The position numbers and the translations under genes are program-made. This document shows, in pieces, positions 26,837 through 35,190 of a DNA stretch of 64,000 bases (within the stretch, counting starts at the first letter, position 1; every line of letters starts with the position of its first letter). Location: contig NZ_JABSNL010000001.1 in NCBI RefSeq assembly GCF_013294025.1, positions 103,997 to 167,996 of the forward strand, written 5' to 3'. The stretch is from Flavobacterium aeripolare. Its GTDB lineage: Bacteria; Bacteroidota; Bacteroidia; Flavobacteriales; Flavobacteriaceae. The notes under the pieces are model-generated. The model was not told the DNA's origin and made no database searches. It saw nothing but the letters and a program-made list of their open reading frames with translations.

Positions 26837-27613
26837 TCATTTTCTTTCTTTAGAAAAATTCTCTCCTTCACCAACTAAAGTTAAGCTTGTATTTTCTCTT
26901 CCTCTTCCAATTTTCAATGTTTTAATAGTTCCATTATCGAAATCTAGGGTTACTGATTTTTCAATTAATTTAAATTTTCCTTCAATTTTTTTTCCATCTC
27001 CCTCATCGAATATAAATGTGCCATTATCGAAAAAGCTCACTTTTCTTACTGCACTATGTGGTGTAAACCAATTTCCAATTAAATTGCTTTTCGAGTAAGA
27101 CTTCAGATCATAATCTTTTTCGACAGTCAAATTTATCATTTTAGAATATTCCTGTTGTTTCCCGTTATTAATCAACTTTAGAAAAATGCCCGTTGCTTCT
27201 GCAGTTTCTCCCACAAATTTATTTTCTATTATATAACTCCAGTTGTCACTTTTAAATATATAATGGTATCCTCCACTTGTACCTTGTTTTTCAACTTTTC
27301 CGTCGTAAAGGACAAGGGTTGGCTTGGTAGCGATTGATTTTGGTTTATCCCACGAACTGTATCTTAAATCTCCATTTTTGAGATTGTCGATTTTAATGAT
27401 GAACTTATCATTTTCGCAGTAGATAATAGTATTCTCTACTTCTGAATTGAGTTTTAGCATTTGTTCTTCTACGCTGATCTCTTTTGTTTTCGAATCGAGC
27501 TTATTCTCTTTTTGAGTTAATTCGGTTTCTGTTCGAGTACTATTATTTTCGTTCTCAGAATTTTTACAAGAAAAGAAGCTAATTAGTATGGCTAAACTTA
27601 TAAAATATCTCAT
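26837..27613 (-). CDS. Hypothetical lipoprotein
   Basis: A 258-residue protein with the lipobox FFSC (lipidated cysteine at residue 16) and a charged Asn/Glu/Lys linker to about residue 50. Two beta-rich regions follow. The second (about 175-258) resembles lipocalin-like stress or copper-resistance folds, with TFIFDEGDGKKIEGKF. No family could be assigned with confidence. It has its own gaps of about 100 bases downstream and about 280 bases upstream (26559-26836), where nothing else is recognised. Confidence 0.55.
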   Translation of the reverse strand: MRYFISLAILISFFSCKNSENENNSTRTETELTQKENKLDSKTKEISVEEQMLKLNSEVENTIIYCENDKFIIKIDNLKNGDLRYSSWDKPKSIATKPTLVLYDGKVEKQGTSGGYHYIFKSDNWSYIIENKFVGETAEATGIFLKLINNGKQQEYSKMINLTVEKDYDLKSYSKSNLIGNWFTPHSAVRKVSFFDNGTFIFDEGDGKKIEGKFKLIEKSVTLDFDNGTIKTLKIGRGRENTSLTLVGEGENFSKERK

Positions 27614-27713
27614 AGTATAATTTATTTTGTGTTGTTAATTTGATAAATGCTTATATAACGCTTTGTGTTTTAATCTAAATTGATATTATTTTTATACAAT
27701 ATTGATGCCCTTT

Positions 27714-28514
27714 TTATTTCAGTTCCTCTATTTTCTTTTCAGTAATAAGCGGTTTGCCGTTTAACGCCTGTACTAATGTTGATACTGCAAGAAGTCCATA
27801 TATAATTGAAACAACTATTGTTGCTTTGGTGTTTTTAAAAATATAAAAGGAAAGTAGTGGAAGTAGCTGTAAAGCATGCATGCCTATAAAGTGAGAAACT
27901 CTCAAATCGCCCACCGTTTTGCTCCAACCAATCAACCACATATTTGAATTATCATTGATAGCACCGACACTGTGATTCATGCGCGACCCCATTAAACCTC
28001 CTTCGAACGAAAAAACCACAAAAATTAAAATTCCTAAACGAATGGACCAAACATAATAGGATGGTAATTTGGGAAAAGACTGTGTAAAAAACAGCAATCC
28101 AATATAAGCAGTATACAAGGTAACTACTGCGGCTACTAAACCCATAAGTGAGTACAGCAGCGAATAGGTTGGTGTGCTAATATTGTAATGCGATAATTGC
28201 CCTTTTGATGCTTGAAAAATAATATACAGCAGTTCAAGACCAAACAATACAATGACTGTCCAGTTAAAAGGAGTAGTATTGAAATCAGATAGATAATGGC
28301 AGTACCAAGCCATAGTACACGAGTACAATCCCAATGAGACTGCAAATTTGAAAGGTTTGAACCAAGCATTTACTCCGTGAATTTGTGTTGCTGTTGTTTT
28401 AGTTAATACAATACAAATTACTGAAAGTAGTAAACAGAACAAACCAAAGTAAAATAAGGCGTCGTTACGCACTTTTAATTCTTTTATAAAACCTATAAAT
28501 CCTTCTAGCATCAT
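27714..28514 (-). CDS. Polytopic membrane protein, unknown function
   Basis: About 267 residues with some eight hydrophobic segments. The start is set at the first of two adjacent ATGs at 28514, because a longer frame (28562) would add 16 non-hydrophobic residues inside the end of the upstream gene. Motifs include HGVNAWFKPFKFAVS and DLRVSHFIGMHALQLLPLL, with histidines placed in or next to membrane segments. It follows the other membrane gene by 8 bases, so both form an operon divergent from an HxlR regulator. Function unknown. Confidence 0.6.
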   Translation of the reverse strand: MMLEGFIGFIKELKVRNDALFYFGLFCLLLSVICIVLTKTTATQIHGVNAWFKPFKFAVSLGLYSCTMAWYCHYLSDFNTTPFNWTVIVLFGLELLYIIFQASKGQLSHYNISTPTYSLLYSLMGLVAAVVTLYTAYIGLLFFTQSFPKLPSYYVWSIRLGILIFVVFSFEGGLMGSRMNHSVGAINDNSNMWLIGWSKTVGDLRVSHFIGMHALQLLPLLSFYIFKNTKATIVVSIIYGLLAVSTLVQALNGKPLITEKKIEELK

Positions 28515-28522
28515 GTAGTTAT

Positions 28523-29215
28523 TTAGGCAATTTTGAATCTCGGTACAAAATAATTCAAACAATAAAGCATTGCAGCATATGTCAAAATTAAGGTTGGCAT
28601 ATTGGTATTAAAACCCAAATTCAATTCTGGAATACCCAATAATTCTCTAAAGGAGTGTGTTGCGATCAGTAACATAAAAATTAGTCCATAGCCAAAAACA
28701 GCAATAATCGCTATTTTGTTGGAAGTAGTACGTGTAACGCCTTTTTTCGTTTCTTCAGTAAAGAAATACCAGAGTGCAACAGCGCTAAAAAGGGCTTCTA
28801 TCAAAATCGCAATGTATGGAGAAGCGGCGTACAAACCAAGACCCATCTCAGTAGTGCCTGCGCCAAATACATGATGCATATGACCAGAGAAGAAATCCAA
28901 AACAAAATGAATTCCGATTAGAAACATACTAACTATTCCTATTTGGGTACTTTTGAATATTAATTTCCCGATGATGAAAACGATAGCCAACCAAAACAAT
29001 AGTGGTACCAAATCGTGACTATACAACATGTCAACCGCCATATTGCTTAATGTGGCATCAAAGGCATCACTTGGTGTTGTGGTTTCTAATCCCAGATAAT
29101 GAAAGGTAAACCAGAGTAAATCCTGCAATTGTGATAGGATTAAAAAATATAATAAAGCTCCTTTTGGATACTTTTGCTTCGCTATTAATGCTGTTGTGAA
29201 ATGTCCTGCTAACAT
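28523..29215 (-). CDS. Polytopic membrane protein, unknown function
   Basis: A 230-residue protein with about six membrane segments. Histidine and aspartate residues cluster in and near membrane helices (MLAGHFTTAL, HFVLDFFSGHMHH), reminiscent of membrane-bound metal-dependent hydrolase-like (YdjM-type) proteins, but the match is weak. It starts 25 bases before the first of two inverted repeats shared with the divergent HxlR gene and is probably repressed or induced by that regulator. Confidence 0.6.
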   Translation of the reverse strand: MLAGHFTTALIAKQKYPKGALLYFLILSQLQDLLWFTFHYLGLETTTPSDAFDATLSNMAVDMLYSHDLVPLLFWLAIVFIIGKLIFKSTQIGIVSMFLIGIHFVLDFFSGHMHHVFGAGTTEMGLGLYAASPYIAILIEALFSAVALWYFFTEETKKGVTRTTSNKIAIIAVFGYGLIFMLLIATHSFRELLGIPELNLGFNTNMPTLILTYAAMLYCLNYFVPRFKIA

Positions 29216-29240
29216 ATTTGTTGTTTAAATTTTGTATTTT

Positions 29241-29290
29241 TGCTATCGAATCGAAAGCAAAAGTAACAGTTACTATCGAATCAATAGTAA
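29241..29290. promoter_or_regulatory. Paired inverted-repeat operators between membrane operon and HxlR gene
   Basis: TGCTATCGAATCGAAAGCA (29241-29259) and a TTACTAT-N7-ATAGTAA repeat (29270-29290) are both near-palindromes sharing TATCGAATC, with copies 30 bases apart. They fill the gap between the divergent starts at 29215 and 29305. A TATTTTTG -7-like element at 29235-29242 abuts the first. HxlR proteins bind such dyads as dimers, so autoregulation is likely. Confidence 0.6.
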
Positions 29291-29304
29291 TAATTCTAAA
29301 AAAA

Positions 29305-29724
29305 ATGGAAAAAGAATTTCGTTCAGGCTGTCCAGTCTCGGCTACGCTTGATGTTGTAGGCGATAAATGGTCTTTGTTAATCATCAGAGATATGCTCGTT
29401 AAACACAAAAAGACGTTCAAAGAAATATCAGATTCTGATGAGAAAATTGCACCGAGTATTTTATCTGCCCGACTAAAATTATTAGAAACCTATAAGCTAA
29501 TATTCAAAATAAAACTTCCTGAGAATAAGAAGGAGAACATTTATTTGTTGACCCCCAAAGGTATTAGTTTAACGCCGATTATTGTCGAATTCAGTTTGTG
29601 GGGAACTGATAATATGCGCGAGTTCACTACCATTGATGATATCGACGGACTAAATTTAGACAAGTCGGATATTATAAAATCAGTGCAGGATGGTTATAGT
29701 GCTATGGTGACTACTCATCTTTAA
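29305..29724 (+). CDS. HxlR-family winged-helix regulator
   Basis: A 139-residue DNA-binding protein. The start at 29305 is chosen because MEKEFRSGCPVSATLDVVGDKW is the standard HxlR opening; the open frame further upstream runs through the operator dyads. The conserved Cys near residue 9 in SGCPV, the WSLLIIRDML helix and the winged-helix core (SARLKLLETYKLI) are visible. HxlR proteins often sense reactive electrophiles or oxidants through that cysteine. Divergent placement points to control of the two membrane genes at 27714-29215. Confidence 0.85.
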   Translation: MEKEFRSGCPVSATLDVVGDKWSLLIIRDMLVKHKKTFKEISDSDEKIAPSILSARLKLLETYKLIFKIKLPENKKENIYLLTPKGISLTPIIVEFSLWGTDNMREFTTIDDIDGLNLDKSDIIKSVQDGYSAMVTTHL

Positions 29725-30312
29725 AAGTATATATATTGTTTTTAAATATTACGAAAATCCAGTGAATTAGTTAAAGTAGCCTATTAGACTTTCTATACAT
29801 TTCTTAATTACACACACTGAATATTTTTCAAGAATTAGCTATAGTCCCCGAGATTACGGGGCGCTATATCTTTCTAATTTTGAAGAAAAAATAAAAAGGA
29901 TTGCGCTACTATAGAAGCTAAGAGACTTTGTTTCTATAAGCACTTTTTTTATTACTGTTATTCATCTTTATAGCTACTATCTCCTATTAAAATTTATAAT
30001 CCAGCTGGAACGAGAAGCATTAGACTACAAAAATAAATCAATTATTCGGGCCAAATTCCTTAATAAATAATTTGCAGTTGTTGGTGTTGATTTACAGTAA
30101 TTTACTAGAAAATTTATGTTTATATAAAATATATGTGAACTTACCTTTAATACTACTTAACTATTTGGTAAGACTTCTGAAGGAGGTGTTACCTGTAAGT
30201 TGTTTTTAAGTTAAATTTTAAATTGTTCTGTAGTTGTACGTTTTTTACTATCTAATTTAGATTTACTTAAATCATTTGTTATCAAATAGTTATGATTTTA
30301 ATTTAACTAATC
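29725..30312. other. Gene-free region with a hairpin
   Basis: About 590 AT-rich bases without a convincing gene. The only structure seen is TATAG-t-CCCCG facing CGGGG-cg-CTATA (29840-29867), which could terminate or process the HxlR transcript although it lacks a strong T run. Confidence 0.4.
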
Positions 30313-30741
30313 ATGAAAAATACATTAAAAAACATACTTTCTGATGTAGGAGAATATGAGCGGGGAGTAAATGAAAAAAGTGGTAATCTTATAGACGAGT
30401 CTTGTGTACTAACTAATTATTTGTGTAATTTATTAGGTCAACTAAAAATTCAAGTTGGGAGTGATGGTTTTAAAGATGAGGCCGAAGAAATAATTTTCTT
30501 TAAAATTATCAAGCCGCAATTACTAGGAAAATTAATTTATTACAATAAAGTATTTAGGATTGAAACGTCCTGTCCTGTATATAATGGAAAAATGTACGAG
30601 GCCTATTTCATTAATGAATTAGAAGAACTCTAGCAAGATTTTAATGAGCATATTCGTAATTCAGATTTTTATAGATATTACCGGTCTGGTAGGACTGATA
30701 AGGATAACGAATATCATACGATCAAAATCCCATTTTTTTAA
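30313..30741 (+). pseudogene. rteC: Truncated rteC with internal stop codon
   Basis: The first 106 codons encode an RteC-type N-terminal half (EEIIFFKIIKPQLLGKLIYYNK, then FRIETSCPVYNG). TAG at 30631-30633 interrupts it, but the same frame continues with RteC-like FYRYYRSGRTDKDNEYH until about 30717. From there sequence belongs to the opposite-strand integrase, and the frame ends at 30741. RteC promotes excision in conjugative transposons such as CTnDOT; full proteins are about 280 residues. The gene is therefore broken by both a nonsense mutation and a deletion joint. Confidence 0.8.
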
Positions 30742-31659
30742 ATTTAAAAAGACTCTTCCAGGTTCCATTCTTCGTTCACCTAAGAATTCAAGCGCTTCCT
30801 CAGAAATAGGCAGTGTGACAGGTCTATCAGTTTTCTGCTGTTTAAATCTTATATAATACCCTTCCTGTTTGCTGTATTGTACTTCTTCCCATGTCAGTTT
30901 TGATATATCAGAATAACGCATACCTGTGAGCAGAGAAAAAAGACTAACACGTTTGACTATTTCTTTTTCACAAGGCGTATTAAATAACTTTACTGCTTCT
31001 TCCATGGTTAGAAAATTCCTTTGAGACTCTTGTTCTTTTATACCTTCAACTGCAGCATTAACATCAGTTTGCAGTAATCCTTTTTTGTAAGCTTTTCGTA
31101 AGGTCGCCTTGATCTTATTAAAATAAGATAAGGCAGTGTTTTGAGCCAGAAACTGGTTTTTCTTTTTGAGGCATTTTGCCTTCAAGAGGTATGCTCTAAA
31201 GTCCTCAATAATTGTCACGTCAATGTCCTGCATTAATATGTCCTGCATTAATATGTCCTCATTTTTTAAAAACATTTCAAAGTGAATAATTGCGTACTTC
31301 CAAATATCTGCAGTATTACCAGTCCGGCTTTCTGCCGTATGCTTTAGATAATGTAGAAATGATTTTTTACCAACCTCCTTGAGATGAATGCGCTCGAGCT
31401 CAAATGGAGTGTAAATCTGCTCCTTATTTACTTCATTAAACCTGTTGCCACGAATGATCTCAGCCTTGTATGAATTCTCAGAATTTAAAGCTTTTTCAAT
31501 AGCATTTTTTGGTCTTGCCACCAAAAATAAACTTAAATACTCCCTACGGTAAAGTTTATTAGTCTTAGGATTGTATACTGGAGGGAAAAAATCAAGATAT
31601 AGTGTAATCTTACCACTTGGCAGTATCCTCTTTCTTAGCCTAACATTTATATTTTTCAT
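30661..31659 (-). pseudogene. C-terminally truncated tyrosine recombinase (integrase)
   Basis: N-terminal SAM-like and core-binding parts are present (about 95-205), and the catalytic domain begins with TGMRYSD, giving the first catalytic Arg248. The frame then runs to KKWDFDR, encoded down to about 30718, and ends in 18 unrelated residues encoded by antisense rteC sequence. The His-x-x-Arg box and the nucleophile Tyr are missing, so it cannot be an active recombinase. It starts within the ATGA overlap with the helix-turn-helix gene upstream. A 15-base tandem duplication (31223-31252) gives DILMQDILMQD. Confidence 0.85.
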
Positions 31660-32219
31660 CTTCCCACAGTATTAAAAATTATATCAATATCCTGTTTGGC
31701 AACACAGGTGAATTTTCCAACAGAATATTTCACTAAACCCTGCCGTTGAATCAATAGATAGAGCGCTCCTGAAGAAATATTATACTTCTGTTGAATTTCC
31801 GTTATAGTGTAGCAATTGTCAAAGCCAGGAAATTGCTGTCCAGTTTTCAAGGTTACATCCTGTACAGGAATTGCAAAAAAAGCTTCAAGATCGCACCTGC
31901 GGATAACAGTTCGTTTGCCAAACTTTGCAATGTCCAGCTGTCCATTATTAACTAACCTGTAGAGCGTGCTTCTACTGATTCCAAAAAGAATGGTTGCCTG
32001 AGTAATTTTTAAAAACTCAAGTGGCTTTATTTTTTCCAAATCTGTGTTTAAAAGCTGAACAATCTCCGTATTACTTTTTTCTACTTTTCCTTTGCGTACT
32101 AGTGATTTATAACCACGGCTATTGCAAATGGGTGAACGATACCGTGTGCGCGTTGTTTTGGCTGTGAACTGTTTTTTGCAGTGCTCACAAATTCTGATAA
32201 CCTCAATGTTAGAACTCAT
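31656..32219 (-). CDS. Excisionase-like helix-turn-helix protein of the decayed element
   Basis: About 187 residues from ATG at 32219, preferred because MSSNIEVI is the usual opening of this family; the ATG at 32243 lies within a 10-base tandem repeat. An N-terminal CxxC half-finger is followed by YRSPIC, where the expected third Cys is Arg. Two excisionase-type helix-turn-helix units follow (ATILFGISRSTLYRLV and QKYNISSGALYLLIQ). It overlaps the integrase start by four bases. Function in excision or regulation is inferred; decay of the finger fits loss of use. Confidence 0.7.
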   Translation of the reverse strand: MSSNIEVIRICEHCKKQFTAKTTRTRYRSPICNSRGYKSLVRKGKVEKSNTEIVQLLNTDLEKIKPLEFLKITQATILFGISRSTLYRLVNNGQLDIAKFGKRTVIRRCDLEAFFAIPVQDVTLKTGQQFPGFDNCYTITEIQQKYNISSGALYLLIQRQGLVKYSVGKFTCVAKQDIDIIFNTVGR

Positions 32220-32233
32220 AATATGACTCGTTT

Positions 32234-32280
32234 TGTGTCCCATTGTGTCTATATGTGTCTCTATGTGTCTCTATGTGTCA
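32234..32280. repeat. 10-base tandem repeat upstream of the excisionase-like gene
   Basis: About 4.7 units of TGTGTCTCTA and close variants, lying over the start region of the minus-strand gene. Two TGGTACAA copies 11 bases apart follow at 32323-32341, which could be recombinase or excisionase sites of the former element. Confidence 0.7.
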
Positions 32281-32386
32281 TAATTTCGCCAAAAAAAAAT
32301 TCAATCATGAAAATTAATTTTGTGGTACAATAATGGTACAAAAAGGAGCAAACTATCTGTAAATAAAGCTTAAATAAACAGAAAGA

Positions 32387-32440
32387 AGAATCCCAGTTAA
32401 AATGCCGTTTTATGACATTTTAACTGGGATTCTTTGTTTT
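32387..32440. terminator. Hairpin terminator between mnmE and the element remnant
   Basis: An 18-base arm, AGAATCCCAGTTAAAATG (32387-32404), pairs perfectly with its complement at 32416-32433 around an 11-base loop. T-rich sequence flanks it on both strands, so it can terminate mnmE on the minus strand. Confidence 0.8.
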
Positions 32441-32462
32441 ATTTTATGATGTTTTGTAAAAT

Positions 32463-33863
32463 CTATTTCCCAATACAAAAGTTAGCAAAAATATTCCCTA
32501 GCAACTCATCATTAGTAACTTGACCGGTAATCATCCCAAAATGGTACAAAGCTTCACGAATATCTAGAGCCATTAGGTCGCTTGATAAGTTAGTTTCTAA
32601 TCCGTATTTCACTTTAGTTACTTCGTCTAATGCTTTTAGTAACGAGTCATAATGTCTTGTATTTGTTACAATTGTTTCATTGTTACGTAGTGCTCCAGTA
32701 TTTACAAATGATAGCAATTCGTTTTTAAGTTCTTCAATACCTATGTTTTGTTTAGCGGAAATTTTTAAAAGTTTCAGGTTTAAAGTTTCAAGTTTTTGGC
32801 TGATGCGTTTCAATTCAGATTCGTCTAACAAATCCATTTTATTGATCACAACCAGAATTGGTTTTTGAGGGTGTTTGTTTTTTACTTTTTCAATTTCGAC
32901 AATGTAGTCCAAACTTGAAACCTGAAACTTTAAACCATCAAACAAAAAAATGACTACTTGCGCTTGCTCGATTTTTTCGAATGTTTTTTTGATTCCAATG
33001 CTTTCTACAACGTCTACTGTTTCTCTGATTCCAGCAGTGTCAATAAACCTAAAACCAATTCCGCCAATCGTTAATTCATCTTCAATTGTGTCACGGGTAG
33101 TACCAGCAATCTCTGAAACTATAGCACGCTCTTCGTTTAAAAGCGCATTTAATAAAGTAGATTTCCCTACGTTTGGTTCGCCTACAATGGCTACTGGGAT
33201 TCCGTTTTTGATAACGTTTCCTACGGCAAAAGAGTCGATCAAACGCTTTAAAACAAACTCGATTCTGTTTAATAATTCGTGGAACTGTGTTCTATCAGCA
33301 AATTCTACATCTTCTTCAGCAAAATCTAATTCTAGTTCGATTAGCGAAGCAAAATTTAATAATTCCTCACGCAATTTGGCTATTTCATTAGAGAAACCAC
33401 CACGCATTTGTTGCATCGCAATTTGGTGTGAGGCTTCGTTATCTGACGAAATTAAATCGGCAACGGCTTCTGCTTGCGAGAGATCTAATTTTCCGTTCAA
33501 GAAAGCGCGCAAAGTGAATTCGCCTGGATCAGCCATACGACAGCCATTACGCAATAAGAGTTGGATAATTTGTTGCTGGATGTAAGTAGATCCATGGCAT
33601 GAAATTTCGATTGTATTTTCTCCAGTATATGAATTTGGCCCTTTAAAAATAGAAACTAATACTTCGTCAAGAGTTTTAGTCCCATCAACGATATGGCCTA
33701 AATGTAGGGTATGCGTCTTTTGAGTTAATAAATTCTTGTCTTTTATAGATTTGAAAACCGAATTACCAATGGTAATGGCTTCTTGTCCTGAGATTCTTAT
33801 GATTGCGATAGCTCCAGCTCCTGATGGTGTTGCTAGTGCTACTATGGCGTCGTTGTTTAGCAT
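32463..33863 (-). CDS. mnmE: tRNA modification GTPase MnmE
   Basis: With MnmG it installs the C5 modification on wobble uridine of several tRNAs, in the cytoplasm. ATG at 33863 is chosen since the longer frame begins with TTG and MLNNDAIVALATPSG is the normal opening. The tetrahydrofolate-binding N-domain, a helical domain and an inserted Ras-like G domain follow, with GEPNVGKS at about 228-235, DTAG and NKMD near 341. The C-terminal CIGK motif with its essential Cys is intact. Two inverted copies of an AAACTTGAAAC-type repeat lie inside the G-domain coding region. Its 3' end faces the element remnant. Confidence 0.96.
   Translation of the reverse strand: MLNNDAIVALATPSGAGAIAIIRISGQEAITIGNSVFKSIKDKNLLTQKTHTLHLGHIVDGTKTLDEVLVSIFKGPNSYTGENTIEISCHGSTYIQQQIIQLLLRNGCRMADPGEFTLRAFLNGKLDLSQAEAVADLISSDNEASHQIAMQQMRGGFSNEIAKLREELLNFASLIELELDFAEEDVEFADRTQFHELLNRIEFVLKRLIDSFAVGNVIKNGIPVAIVGEPNVGKSTLLNALLNEERAIVSEIAGTTRDTIEDELTIGGIGFRFIDTAGIRETVDVVESIGIKKTFEKIEQAQVVIFLFDGLKFQVSSLDYIVEIEKVKNKHPQKPILVVINKMDLLDESELKRISQKLETLNLKLLKISAKQNIGIEELKNELLSFVNTGALRNNETIVTNTRHYDSLLKALDEVTKVKYGLETNLSSDLMALDIREALYHFGMITGQVTNDELLGNIFANFCIGK
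32771..32936. repeat. Inverted AAACTTGAAAC-type repeats inside mnmE
   Basis: Blocks at 32771-32799 and 32909-32936 are built from the same words (AAACTTGAAAC, CTTTAAAC, CTGAAAC) in opposite orientation. On the coding strand they give LKFQVSSL and LETLNLKLLK, in loops of the G domain on either side of NKMD. A related block lies in the ilvB-ilvN gap. Confidence 0.55.
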
Positions 33864-33995
33864 GTTTTTGTGTATTGGTTGCAAAGGTACTAAAACAAAT
33901 CGCGTAGTAATAATGAATTTTCTTGATTATCGCTGCACTCGGGTGAGGGATAGCAGCAGGTCGCCATAGCGGCGCGTATAGCCCGACAGCAATTG

Positions 33996-34036
33996 TGTAA
34001 AAGGGCAATGATCGCATGCGAGATTGCCCTTTTACA
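33996..34036. repeat. Intergenic palindrome in a GC-richer patch
   Basis: TGTAAAAGGGCAAT (33996-34009) pairs perfectly with ATTGCCCTTTTACA (34023-34036). The 80 bases before it (from about 33927) are much richer in GC than their surroundings, with GCCATAGCGGCGCG. Together this looks like a mobile palindromic repeat unit between the divergent mnmE and stress-protein genes. Confidence 0.5.
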
Positions 34037-34153
34037 GGAGTGGTGGCACCCCCAAAATTCTCTTAAAATAGTTATAAAGAACTGATGTTTATCATATTAT
34101 TGATGTAACTTTAATTGTAATTTTGATCTAATAACTCTTAAACGCTAAACAAG

Positions 34154-34987
34154 ATGAAACGTATACTTTTTCCAACGGATTTTTCAGATACTGCTAATAA
34201 TGCTTTTATTCACGCGCTTGAATTTGCAAAGGCGGTGCAAGGAGAGTTGATTTTACTGCATACTTTTGAGTTGCCGGTGATTGACAACCAGTTTTTTCCG
34301 CAAAATTACATGGTAATGTATGAGTCATTAGAGTTGGCACAATTTGAGATGTTTAAGGATGAGATTCCTAAACTGCGTGCTACTGCTGAGAAATTAAATC
34401 TTGGGTCGGTGCCTATGTCACATCGTTTAATGGATGGTAGTTTGCTTTATAACATTGAGAAAGCGATTAAGGAGGATAAAATTAATTATGTGGTAATGGG
34501 TACAGAGGGTGCGACTGGTTGGGCGTCATTTTTACTTGGTAGCAATACGGCAAACGTGCTGGACGAAATCGACATTCCTATCTTGAGCGTGCCTAGCAAA
34601 GCGGTGTATAAAAAGGTAAATAAAATAGGTTTTACAACTAGGTTTAGACCTAAAGATAAGAAAGCCTTGAAGAAAGTTGTAAAGCTTGCAAAGTTGTATG
34701 ACGCATCAGTAAAGTGCTTGTATGTTAAAACAGCGCAGTCAGATGTAGCTACTACTGTTATCGAAGAGTGGAAAGCTGATTTTAAGGAGGATGCTGTGAC
34801 TTTTAATGTGGTGCTTAACGACGATGTTGAAGGTACAATTCTGGATTTTATTTTATATAAAGATATTGACGTTTTAACGATGCTGTCTTACAAGCGAGGA
34901 TTTTTTGAGGGAATTGTAAATCCTAGTTTGACTAAGAAGCTGACTAAAAATTTTGAAATCCCAATTTTATCATTCCCAATCGATTAA
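34154..34987 (+). CDS. Universal stress protein with two Usp domains
   Basis: A 277-residue cytoplasmic protein made of two tandem UspA folds (about 1-145 and 150-277). The first opens with KRILFPTDFSDTANNA and carries a complete nucleotide motif, Gly116-x2-Gly119-x9-Gly129-Ser130 (GTEGATGWASFLLGS), so it probably binds ATP. The second domain lacks that motif. Tandem Usp proteins of this size are common in Bacteroidetes and relate to stress and energy limitation. Single-gene unit, divergent from mnmE. Confidence 0.88.
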   Translation: MKRILFPTDFSDTANNAFIHALEFAKAVQGELILLHTFELPVIDNQFFPQNYMVMYESLELAQFEMFKDEIPKLRATAEKLNLGSVPMSHRLMDGSLLYNIEKAIKEDKINYVVMGTEGATGWASFLLGSNTANVLDEIDIPILSVPSKAVYKKVNKIGFTTRFRPKDKKALKKVVKLAKLYDASVKCLYVKTAQSDVATTVIEEWKADFKEDAVTFNVVLNDDVEGTILDFILYKDIDVLTMLSYKRGFFEGIVNPSLTKKLTKNFEIPILSFPID

Positions 34988-35164
34988 GCTTTTTTATTAA
35001 TAGGTGTAATCTGTTCATTTATAGTATCTTGTAGTGATTTATTTTAACGTATTGATTAACGCTATGCAAAGCAACTGTTCTTGTGTGTCAAGTTATGGTT
35101 GCTTTTTTTTATGCTTTAGAAACGATTTAAGATTTTATTACATGTGTTATTTGTCACGGAATAT

Positions 35165-35172
35165 TATATTTG
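35165..35172 (+). promoter_or_regulatory. Bacteroidetes -7 element upstream of the MutS-like gene
   Basis: TATATTTG matches TAnnTTTG exactly and lies 18 bases before the ATG at 35191, implying a very short leader. A TTTG at 35150-35153 is too close to be an ideal -33 box. Confidence 0.45.
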
Positions 35173-35190
35173 TGTAACATAAATTAAACC

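Noticed and set aside
29067..29420. Minus-strand open frame of 117 codons across the HxlR start
   Set aside because: It overlaps both the membrane gene start and the HxlR coding region and runs through the operator dyads; no family match.
32234..32280. 10-base tandem repeat considered as a CRISPR array
   Set aside because: Units are contiguous without spacers and far too short.
32950..33585. Plus-strand open frame of 211 codons antisense to mnmE
   Set aside because: Ser/Ile-rich low-complexity product typical of the antisense of a conserved GTPase; mnmE is certain on the other strand.
33927..34036. GC-richer palindromic patch considered as a CRISPR or tRNA-like element
   Set aside because: Only one inverted repeat, no spaced direct repeats and no cloverleaf; kept only as an intergenic palindrome.
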